DNA of 64,000 nucleotides from assembly GCA_035582835.1 (NCBI GenBank), contig JAYKAV010000411.1, positions 186,001-250,000 on the forward strand. The letters run 5' to 3'. Position numbers and translations under genes: made by a program. Below the pieces are notes generated by a model. The model saw only the letters and a list, made by a program, of their open reading frames with translations, was not told where the DNA came from and made no database searches. The stretch is from Phoebastria nigripes. Taxonomy: Eukaryota > Chordata > Aves > Procellariiformes > Diomedeidae. Below are positions 28,608-38,454 of the stretch, piece after piece (position 1 is the first letter of the stretch; each line of letters opens with the position of its first letter).

Positions 28608-28615
28608 GTCCCTAC
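28608..28615 (-). other. PRKCE: Splice donor of the PRKCE exon
   Basis: On the minus strand the exon ends GAAG and the intron starts GTAGGG, a good match to the vertebrate donor consensus. GT is at 28615-28614. The boundary leaves one base of the next codon, in agreement with the phase expected at this junction in PRKCE. Confidence 0.85.
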
Positions 28616-28679
28616 CTTCACCTGATGATCCTGAAAGGTCTATGATGACATACACTCTCCCTTCTGGCTCCAAGTCAAT
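28616..28679 (-). CDS. PRKCE: PRKCE internal coding exon (end of C2 domain), partial gene
   Basis: This exon belongs to protein kinase C epsilon, a calcium-independent, diacylglycerol-activated serine/threonine kinase of the novel PKC class that moves from cytosol to membranes on activation. Read on the minus strand it gives 21 codons plus one base. The peptide starts IDLEPEGRVYVII and ends DLSGSSGE, which matches vertebrate PKC epsilon as I know it (about residues 117-137 of the human protein). It covers the last strand of the N-terminal C2 domain and the start of the linker to the pseudosubstrate. The paralogue PKC eta has a similar but different sequence here. The exon enters in phase 0 and leaves in phase 1, so the last G starts the next codon (Ala in human). 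It is open, with canonical splice sites. Reading on into the intron adds unrelated residues and is not part of the product. The identification is from memory of the family and is very likely correct. Confidence 0.95.
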
Positions 28680-28710
28680 CTGCAATCAAGAAGAGAATTA
28701 GAAGAAAACT
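28680..28710 (-). other. PRKCE: Splice acceptor, polypyrimidine tract and candidate branch point of the PRKCE exon
   Basis: On the minus strand the exon is preceded by a pyrimidine-rich run ending TTGATTGCAG, which is an AG acceptor at 28681-28680. A CTAAT pentamer (28701-28697) puts a candidate branch adenosine about 19 nt upstream of the exon. The position is short but workable. Together with the donor this makes the exon look intact and usable. Confidence 0.85.
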
Positions 28711-29679
28711 TAGAATGGCTCCCAAAGCAAGCGACTGCACATGCAGGAAACAAAAAGTTTCCAAAACTGGTGAAGCCAAGGTGTAGGCAGGACACATGGG
28801 CAGGTCTACAGTTCAATACCAACAGAGCCTCCTTTTGCAAAGAGGTGTTGAGGAGCCTGTACCTTCACTGAAGTAAAAAAGAAGTGTGTACCCTTAGTGC
28901 TTAGAAAGCTTGAACCCAGTGAATGTTACAAATCAAATATTTAAAGCACTGTTCTGCCATACATTTGCACCACTATTTCCAAGGAGACAAGGAAGCAAGT
29001 TAAAAAGTGGTAGTATCGAATAACTTTTTTACTGTAATTTATACTGAGCCCAGCTATGCAAATGTGAAAAACACTGTGACCTATTCAGATCCCAGCGAGA
29101 CAGATCAGCTCTGGTCACAGAACGGGGGAAATGAACACACACACAGAGCTCGTATGGCCAGTTAACACGTGTTTATAATACTCCCTTTGTATCCCCACTG
29201 GGAGAAAGAAATACATGCTTTATCCTCTTTTTCTGTAATACAAAATTTGTCTATTTCTGCACCATTCTGGTAGATTTTAAGGAGTCTTTGCTCTTGTAGA
29301 GATCACTTTTACTCAGCATGAAATACAGGTGCTCAGTATCAAGCTGCTGTACTTCAAGATTTCACGGGCTGTCGGAATAAGCTCCTGTATGTTTAGGCAC
29401 CACAATGAAGAGCTCATTACAAATCCTCCTGTATTTTACTACACATTTCATCAGCAACGCTAAATACTGCTGGATGGTGCCCCACACATTACAGACAATT
29501 TTTGCAGCCACCCATCTCTCAAAAATTAAACTGTAACTAAAACGCTATGTAATCGATAGCTCTTACTGTCACATCACAGTTGTCACACGATTTCAGAGAC
29601 TGAGTGAAGTGACATGGTATACATTAATACTGCATTTTCATTCTATTTTAGTAAGTAAAGCACAATAAAATTGCATGCC

Positions 29680-30430
29680 CACTGCCAGGGCCCATCCTGT
29701 GTCCCACCGCCCAGGGAGGCACCAGGGCAGCCCCAGCCCTGGGCATTACGCACCTCCCTGGCGATGGGGGTGGGCCAAGCCAGGCCCAGGCTGGGATGTG
29801 GGCCCACAGGTAGGCCTGGCTCGGCAGGGCCCAGGGCTGGGCAGGGCAGGGCTATGGGGAGCTGGAGACGGGCCCTGCTGCGGCATCGCTGGGGCAGGGT
29901 CTGATGGCAACGGGCACTGACATGGGGTCCTGGGCAGGGTGGGGGGAGTCCCAGGGGCCAGGCAGGGACATTGGGGCCTGTTGGTGCCCCCTGGGCCCTG
30001 ACACCCACATGGGACTTGATGAGATCAGGCCTGCTGTGTACCAAACCAGGGTACACAGGGCAGGCGAGAAAACGAGAAAAGGAGATGTGCCCCAAAAAGC
30101 CCCTTCTTCCCCCAAGAGAAAAAGCAGCAGGACTATGGGTCCTTGACAGTGCCAGACCAAATGGGCGCAGGGCGAAAAGAAGGGAGCGTGCCTCATCGCC
30201 GGCGTCCAGCCACGCCCTGCTCTCCACAGGCAGAAACCCCAGAACTTTCCTGACGCCTCTGCTACACTGAGGCAACCGCACGTGGGGCTTGTGGCTGGGA
30301 ACAGGCTACCTGCCCTCCCACCCCACCACAGCCCTCCTCCTCCTGTGCCAGCCTGCCCTGCCGCAACGGGGGAAGGTGGGCCTTGCTTCTCCGACATCAG
30401 CTCTCTGGGCTAACACAAACGATACTGAGC
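29680..30430. other. GC-rich, CpG-poor block 1.0-1.8 kb upstream of the PRKCE exon
   Basis: GC content jumps from AT-rich intron to about 65-70% on most lines and falls back sharply near 30430. I counted about 23 CpG dinucleotides in 29701-30420, roughly a third of the number expected at that GC content, so it is not an unmethylated CpG island of promoter type. Words such as CCAGGGC, GGGCAGGGC and GCCCAGG recur in the first 300 bp, giving a minisatellite-like texture. Long open frames on both strands (up to 212 codons, minus) follow from the scarcity of stop codons in GC-rich DNA and show no domain. It could be an old GC-rich retroelement or a GC-biased conversion tract; I do not recognise it. 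Confidence 0.6.
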
Positions 30431-31024
30431 TGCCTCGTAAGTCACGAGCAACATCAGGTTATGGCATTAGGCCAGAATAAGATGATAATCAGGNGATCAC
30501 CAAATCACAGTAATAACTTGGGATAGCAATCTGTAAAGTAGCAAGTAGATGAGGAAAGGAAGGAAATGCCAAAACATCGGGGCTATGCCAGGCTTTGCCT
30601 GTCTGCATTCGGCGGGCAGCTCCACAGGGCCACCTTTTTTGTCTCCAGGTTTCTCTCATCACCTGAGAAGACCTTTACAAGAGGGGCACCTCTGCTGTTT
30701 CCCTCTTTTGGGCCACAGCTGTGGAATGCATCAGGGTGACACAAAGCTCCTCCCTCCATGAACCAGCTTCTCACAAAAANGCTTCTGTGCCATTCAAGAG
30801 CAAGTCGGAGTTCACAGGTCCGGCTGATGTCATTGGACCAACAGATCAAGAAAATTATCTCAGCAGCTGTATTGTAAATAGATGAGGCAGGAAATAGGTG
30901 TTAGCAAGGCCAGGGGTAACTCAGAGGAGAGGAAAATGAAAGCGTGGTTGAGTGTTTTTCCATAAATAAAGTGTTGAATATTAAGTAAAGACATTTTTAA
31001 CAATTTTTGATCTGGCAGCATGAG

Positions 31025-31075
31025 TTTTGGGGGGGAGTTTTTTGGGGGTTTTGTTTGTTTGTTTGTTTTTAAAAA
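31025..31075. repeat. G/T-rich tract with (GTTT)n
   Basis: GGGGGGGAG, TTTTTTGGGGGTTTTG and four GTTT units end in TTTTTAAAAAAA. It is the plus-strand mirror of the A/C-rich tracts. Confidence 0.85.
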
Positions 31076-32894
31076 AAGCTACCGATCTTGAAATATTGCT
31101 CCTCTCCCTTTGCAGTTTTCAAATTAAAAAAAAAAAAAAAAAATTAGAAGATCAGAGGCACAGGTGCATGAATAGACTTTGAAGTCTATGCTGAGGGAGG
31201 CTTTTGAAAAACTGCTATAGCACTCAACAGATGGCTGTATTAAAGACAGGCGTGTCTAATGCTGTTTGTATCAGCACTATGTACTGTTTGGTTAAGCTTT
31301 CAGTAAAATACTTTATGCAGTTCAAACCCCGGTGTGCACAGACACATACAAAACCCCAACACCATCCCTGCAGAAGAATCAGGCATCTGGAGGAGTTGGT
31401 GACCACCATCACAAAATTTCTGTTCTGCCCATTTAAGTACAAACAGCACTGGAAGCAACTCAGGAAAAAGACTGGAGCACTGAACCCAAGTTTCTATTAC
31501 CCAGCAAGTGAACTGTTTTCATATACAATTTATTAGAAATGCTGCTTACTGATTTTGACTCAGAATTTTTGCTGATGCTCTAAGCAGAATGAAGTATTTA
31601 TAAAAGGGACTCTCTTTTAAAAAGAAAGTATGTTTCAGTCTTAAAATGTTCTAATACCAATGAGAATGAAATGAATGTATTTTTATTTTTAGATTTATAA
31701 AATACCCACATTTCATTTCAGCAAGTACCTCTGCTGACAGTCTCATTAGTCACATGAATTAGTACTTTTGCCAGAAGCCGGCAGCTCAGCTGTCTCAGCT
31801 GACCTTACATATAAGAAGAATACCCCCAAAAAAGCAGAATCCCCTAAACTGATAGGACTCCTCCTTTTGATCTCAGGTCTTTCATGTATCAAAGCAAGTA
31901 TGGAATGAAAAGGACTGATTCTAATTTTGCATAAAACATTTCTAATTTAATGCCTAGAAACATAATGGTATAAATATCTCCAAAACAGTCAGATTACTAG
32001 AATATAAGCTACATGCCTTTTCTTTCAATCTGCACATTAAACTACACTTAGAAGAAGGTGGAGACTATGCAATGTCATTTTATAAATAAGTAACAAAAGA
32101 TGCATAGAGCACAATCTAAAGTTTCCATGAATTTTTCACCAAATGCCCTGAAAGTTATCACATGTGAAATGCCCTTAGACATACGTAAGCAGAAACAGAA
32201 TGACTGGCCAAATTCAGCTGAATAAAACAGACATCCTTGAATGCAACGGAAATAGTCTGATCATGGCAGTTCTGATTGTGACCCTTCTCTTTGACTAAAA
32301 ATACATCTCTCTGAACGCAGCCAAGCATTTATACATGCAAAGAGACGCTATGAGAAGATATCTAAAAAGACATGACTGTTCAAAAGGACAACAGGGAACA
32401 AGGCAAGATGCAAACTAGGGATGGGACAGAGGAGCTGATACAAGAGCAGCTTTGCTGTAAGCAAGACACATTGCAAATTATATGCCTCGCACATACACAC
32501 CACATTCTCTGCACGCAACAAAAGATGTAACAACTATCATTGAGCAAAATGTTTGATCACCAAAGTGTTTTACCCTGTTACTGGCCCATGCTATTGCTGT
32601 GACTCTTGTTAAAATACAGAGTAAGATACAAGTAAGGTGCAAGTAAGATTAATTGTAAAGGTACATTAAACAACTTCTATATTGCTAAATAATCCTTATG
32701 TGGAAATGTATTGAGATTAGTATGATGATTGCTGGAAAGCAGCACAGATCTTGAAAAACTCCAGGCATGAATAAATCATATTAGTAGCCTGTTTCAGGGA
32801 ACAAAAGGCAACCATCCATAAAACCAGACATACTTTCAGAGAAAAAACCCATGTTGAAACCATGGCCAAGTTTCAGCATATTGAAGGCATTTAT

Positions 32895-33100
32895 ATAGTT
32901 TCACAGTCATTAATGGATTTTATTTTCAACACCCTTCTGAGACAGTTCCCCATCTGTAAAATGAGATACTCCCAAAGGCACAAGCTAGACTAAATGACTT
33001 GCCAGAAAGTCATACAAGAAGTCTACGGTTAAACAAGAACTGAACTCTGGTCTCTGGAGGCCCAGACTGCCCACTGGACCATTTCTCCTATTCCTCAGTT
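32895..33100 (+). mobile_element. MIR-like ancient SINE fragment (core plus 3' part)
   Basis: The segment CCCCATCTGTAAAATGAGA, then AAATGACTTGCCAGAAAGTCATAC, then TGAACTCTGGTCTCTGG and GACTGCCCACTGGACCATTTC runs in the same order as the MIR core and 3' end (dinucleotide-level similarity to ACTTGCCCAAGGTCACAC, GAACCCAGGTCT, and the GCTCTTTCCACT region). This is the clearest of the MIR-like copies in the window. It is in intron 1, antisense to PRKCE. Confidence 0.6.
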
Positions 33101-33163
33101 AAGCTTCACTTTGTCAAGCTATACACATCCTGTCTTCCTGCAATATCAGAGACATCCACATAC

Positions 33164-33180
33164 TTTTTTTTTTTTTTTTT
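33164..33180. repeat. 17-nt poly-T tract
   Basis: The run is followed directly by AAAACAAC. Comparable homopolymers elsewhere are A runs at 3198-3213, 23034-23050, 31126-31143, 38099-38113 and 62317-62334, and T runs at 44107-44125 and 47161-47173. Confidence 0.95.
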
Positions 33181-34430
33181 AAAACAACTTTAATGGGTAC
33201 ATATCTAGAAGGCAACTTCCTTTCTTTTCCATTCAGTTAATACTCCTCAGTAAAACCAATATCAAACAAAAAAATTGCTTAAATATTTCTCTGCAGCATT
33301 TCCAAAGCATCACAATTCTTGGGCAACTCTGGAGTAATGCAAAATTTAATCAAACTATGCAGAAGATTGTGAAAATAGTTCAGCTTTTCCTTAAGGTTTG
33401 CTTTTTGCAAGCTTTTAACTCCTAAGCATTCTTCTGAAAAACTGAGTCCTAAGCTCATCTAGAAGCTCACCATTTTCCTCCTCTCAAGTGCAAGACTAAT
33501 TCCCAACCTCAAAAATATGAAACTCGGACAGAATTCTCTTAGACAAAGATTTTGCTAAGGAAACCACAGGGATGAGGAAAATTAGAATATGTTACGCAAT
33601 TATTTGGGTTGCACCGATGCTTCATATTTGAATATGAAGAAGATTTTATGTTCTTGACCACTGTACAGCCTGAATCATTCCATCAACATTTGTGGGCACT
33701 TTTTTCATTCCAGCTGATAGCACCAGCGCAGAGATTTTGCATGCCCTATGGAGCAAACTGAGACCTGTTGTAAACAAGTGATAAACCGCCATCTTCAGTG
33801 GCTCAGTGCCCCATTACCATAGGTTTTCATTTGATCATAAGAGAGTCCATCAGCCACCTATGTTCCAACTCAAGAACGTCACCTAAGATTAGGTGCACTG
33901 TACTCATTTAAACGCCAACTTGTCTCTTGAGAGAAATTTAAGTATAGTCATTGACATAAATCTCAGATCTGAAATAAACAATGACTAGACAAATGCATTT
34001 TCCATAACTGAATTTCCTAACCGCACAAAGGTTCAGTAAGTTTTACTCTGATGTTCCTTAGCTAGACAGTATGTGAAGTACAGCAAAAACCCTTCGACCA
34101 CAAAGCTGTTTAGGATTTTGGCAACAGTATAAACCTAAATGGACTGTATAAGCAACAGAAACAGAAAGAATTAAATCATAAAACCTGCTTTGCACCTCTT
34201 GTTGTGATGTTCTAGGATTATCTGATATTTGGATAGCTTAAAGCATAAACCTCCAAGCACATGATCTGTCACTGCAGATGGTTATTTGAGTCATGTAGGA
34301 CTTGAGAAGTCAGTATGTATTAACCCTTACTGAGCACAGCATAACAGAATGTTTCTCTTTGAACACACAACTTCTCTGAAAGGAGGAAGGAAGGGATTGT
34401 GCGTTTAAAGAACTGGTATCTGCAAAGGCT

Positions 34431-34457
34431 GGGGGGGGGGGGAGGGTGTGTGTGTGT
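34431..34457. repeat. G12 homopolymer followed by (TG)n
   Basis: Twelve G, AGGG, then about five TG units. Other long G runs are at 41563-41575 (13 G) and 60539-60548 (10 G). Confidence 0.9.
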
Positions 34458-37400
34458 TATGTCTGCTGTTTTGAGGGGCATTTACTTCCCCAATTTTGAT
34501 ACAACATTATTTCCATGAAAATGCATAAGAAAGTCAGAACAGTTGTAATCTAACAGAGAATGACTGTGCTGGTCTTTTGTTCTTTAACCAAAAGATTTTT
34601 CTGCTTCAACTTAAATAGCTAATAGAGTACCTATTTTAACTTATTTAATAGAAAATAGAACATTAATAGTGACACTTCTCCATATAGTCAAAATGACTGC
34701 AGACCAAGTAATTTAAAAACTTTCAAAAACACCATCATTATTGGAACAGAAGCAAACACTTGACCAAAACAACAACTAGAGGTAAGATTAAATTTGCAAA
34801 CTTCCCCCAGCATTCACGCCTGAATCCCTAGCAAGCTCACCTAAAATGAATAGCTTTGCAAGAGGCTCCGTAAGGTCAGCAAAATAGCTGAGAAAGTATT
34901 ATCTGAAAATTAACAGATTTCACATGTTACATCATTAATTACATGAGGTAAACTTGACTTTTAAAGAAACTACCCAGAAAACATGTTGAGAAAGCTTCCC
35001 TAGAATCTCTCTTTGCCTCCATGACTTTTTTTCCGCACAGCCTCTTGCTCTTCTGGCCAAAGAAAGCAGGTCCCTTTCAGAGCCAGTGCACTGCCACAAA
35101 GGTTCACAAATCTGCCTTTCATTATGAATGTTACATATTTGATTATTATAATTACAGAGAAACGTAACACAGCTTGCCGCATTGTAATTGACCACAGTGA
35201 TATACATAAAAGTTAAGAAATTTTGGCCACAGGGGATTCTATCATTTATTTACTCATATTCAAAAGTCAACAAAAAGACATCAAACATCTTGCATGACCT
35301 ACAGAAAAGATCAAACACTTTCCAGTGCCAGACACATGCACAGACATAATACAGAACAGAAGCAGCCAGGGAAAAACAAGATTCAGCTGCAATAACCACA
35401 GTATTCAGAAATCAATTCTAAAACAAGAATCCTTCCATTTCTTAATATAGCACTGATATTCAATTGCAGTGTCCTGAATCACACGTGATACGACTTTGAT
35501 CTTCCATGATCTACTGTACCTAAGGCCTCCCAGACACCAATGGAGGAACATTTTTGAATGCATGGCGACACATAAATGCACGTGTGTTTGTGCACAAGCA
35601 TGCACATCTGCACACTCAGAAGTCACATACTCATTTTGTGTAATACAAGGAAGAACAACTTTTATGGACCATCGTACTGGGACTAGGGTATTCATGGTTC
35701 ATTTTCTGGTAGAGTCCAGAAAGTGAACTTGGCTGTATTTACATGCAACAAGACAGCAGAGCAGTACAAACGGCTGCAAAGGCATCAAGCAGCATGACCA
35801 CAGAAGGGTCACTGCATGAAACCAAGTTTCTGACTCCCTGATCTGAAGGGAGGAAGAGATTATCTTCACTTTCTTGAAAGCTTCAGGTGGTGAGAGTACG
35901 TATGGCACAAGTTATTAACTATTATTAAGGTGTTTAACTGTTATATGCCCAAACTGGTTAGGGTTTCTAAATACCTATAATCAGAATTCACAAGAGAGGG
36001 AAATAAATCAATGAGACAGAAATTTCTTCACGAGCGGAAAAAGAAGTCAATAACTTCAAGAGACAAGGCTGCCTAGACTAACCATTCAGGGCACTCTGTG
36101 CGTGAACAGGTCAATGGAGGCTCGTACCAGTATGAGTGTTTCAGGCACATGTGTGTGCTGTTTGGTTGGTTTATTTAACCCATTACAGTTATTCTGATGA
36201 TGTAAGTGTCTTCTATTAGTAAGTCTTATGAAGGCAGGGGAATAAGCCAAAGTTACATAGTACATTTTCACTGTACTATAACTGTATCCACACTAGAAAT
36301 GGAGGTTGCATTATTTTAGTAATAGTAATGAAGATAAAGTACAAAGAACCTATACAAGCCCAGAGATAACGTGAAGTACGATGCGTAAGAGCTGGGTTTG
36401 GCTGAATAACGCTCAACTAGACTTTTTGAGTGAAAGGACAGTAAAACCACCTACAAAACAAAAGTCTGCGTAAAGCCATTCACTTGAAACATCTGCTAAA
36501 TGTATTTCAAGAAAGAAAAGAAACTCTTCAGAGCACAATCACTTTCCCAAGCAGATGGTTATTTGATTTAAGAATAAAGGAATTGCATCATGTGGTAAGA
36601 TCTGACCCGTAATTTCATCACAAAGCTTTTCAAAATCTGTTCTTTAATGCACTAGTGCAGTGGCACTCTCCAAACCATAGGGAAATAATTAGCTGTCACA
36701 AAATATTTAAAACACATTTATCGTCTTGGCTTATGGACATTTTTTAATGTCATGCTAAAGAATTGCAACCAGAAGGGAGGGGGTTAACTATACACCTAGG
36801 AATAAAACGTTGAATAGTGAATCAGGACTGCAAGCACATCATGGTTAGCCAGTTAATACATGTTAAAAACTGATAAATGCTGTCAAATTATTTTACTGCA
36901 GTATGATTTCAGATGACCACTTGCTCATACGCATAAGCCAAACTCCTAGTTGGCACATTTGTTCAAGTCTCAGGAATCACCCACACATGATGGATGATTT
37001 AACCACACAGATATTTGGAATTTCTCCTAAATTGCAATAATATTTTCTCTGAGTAGACACCTTTGCAACACTTTGGACAATCATCATGAAATAGGTATCT
37101 GCGTAACAGTAAGTACCTGGATAAGTAGAGGACCTTAGGATCGACTGGCACTTTTCCTGGTCATATACAACAGTTTTAGTGCACTGCATACATTTTTCCT
37201 TATTTTCTTAAGTAATTTCCATATTTCCTTACTTCCCTTAAGTAAAACTTACTGTGTGAAGTCTTACAGATTAAGATATCAAAGCAACACTACCTGTTTC
37301 CTGTAGATCATATGGTATTTTTCTTCTCTTTATGGTCAAAACGCTCCTTTCTTGCACTCTCCTCCTGCCAGGTATACTCTGGGAAACTCAAGACAGTGTA

Positions 37401-38434
37401 TAGTAGGAAATATCCACATTGCGTTACTGTACCAAGAATAAAGGAAATAGCTGTGCTGATTTTCAGACCTCAAAAATCAGGGAGATTAACAGCTGGAAGA
37501 TCCAAGACCGAGGTGGCATAAATTCAACTCCTTCCTAAATGAGGTAAAATAATCTCCAAAGGCAGGATATAAATAAGTGCTAGGAAATGGTGATATTTAG
37601 ATGATGTGAAGTTGCCCTTCAGTTTTCACCTCTTAATCCTATTCTAGTCCTCAGTAAAAAAGAAAGATTCTGGAACTTGCCTATTAACCAACTGTATTTT
37701 AAAACAAAAGCTAGAAATATCAATGACACCCTGGCTTGAGTAAAGCTCTTAACTGCCTCAGAGGGAAGATCTTCCCAGACCAACTATTAGAAAATAAATA
37801 CACCTTGCACGAAACCTCAGCACAAACTGGGCAGACACTTCAGCATTGATCTCAGACCCTTCCCACAAGAGGTTCACACATTCAGTCTTTCAAATACTAC
37901 TGTGCAACACCTTTCAGTAGCTTTCAAGAGAGGTTCTACTGGACCTACAATCATCAGTTAGCCAGTTAGAAGAAAGCAGCAGGGAAGTGAATCCACTTTG
38001 GTTCAGTTCTAGTTCAGGTTGAATTGTAAGTAAAACTGTACTGGCTTTGTTCCAGTTAGCAGCAAAACTTGCATCTAAGCCTAGGTTCTGTTCCAATTAA
38101 AAAAAAAAAAAAATTAAAACAACTACTGTTTGTGAGTTTGAGTTCAGTTCAGCTCCCTGGGACGAAAGGAGAAAGGCAACCACATTAAATGATCTCTCCA
38201 TTTGTATTCATGATAGAAATTAAACCTCCATTAGGAAGGAAACAGCTTGATTCAATATGCTGCAAATGGACAAACTGTACTTCGATGACACTCGCTGGAA
38301 CTTTTAAGTAGTTTGTTGATGTTTGACACCGGCATCAGCTGCGAACCAGAGTTCATCAGCAGAGAGAAGAAAAAATCCGATTGGTAAATTCTTACTCTTC
38401 GCTTTGCCAATTTGATTTAGATATGGATGAGATT

Positions 38435-38454
38435 CCCCCCACCCCCCACCCCCC
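38435..38454 (-). repeat. C6-A-C6-A-C6 tract, G-quadruplex-prone on the minus strand
   Basis: Three runs of six C separated by single A. On the minus strand, which is the PRKCE pre-mRNA sense, this is three G6 runs with one-base loops, which can form a very stable quadruplex in RNA. Confidence 0.8.

Larger units (their letters stand above)
1..28615 (-). other. PRKCE: PRKCE intron downstream of the exon (human intron 2 equivalent), partial
   Basis: This is the 3' side of the gene because the gene runs on the minus strand. I looked on the minus strand for the next exon, which carries the pseudosubstrate (RKRQGAVRR) and the first C1 zinc finger (CSHCRDFIWG), and did not recognise it. The intron probably continues past position 1. 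It is AT-rich and contains one solo LTR, two MIR-like fragments, an AT-rich tandem-repeat block and simple repeats, listed separately. No other gene or RNA gene was recognised. Confidence 0.75.

Noticed and set aside
1..28615. Search for the next PRKCE exon (pseudosubstrate and first C1 finger)
   Set aside because: No minus-strand sequence encoding the C1 Cys/His pattern or the basic pseudosubstrate was found by eye. A translated search would settle it.
28640..28840. 66-codon minus-strand frame overlapping the PRKCE exon
   Set aside because: It is a different reading frame that runs across the splice acceptor. The true frame is fixed by the PKC epsilon peptide.
29643..30281. 212-codon minus-strand open frame, with others on both strands in the same block
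   Set aside because: The region is GC-rich, so stops are rare. Translations are low-complexity Pro/Gly/Ala/Arg-rich with no domain, and frames on both strands are equally open.
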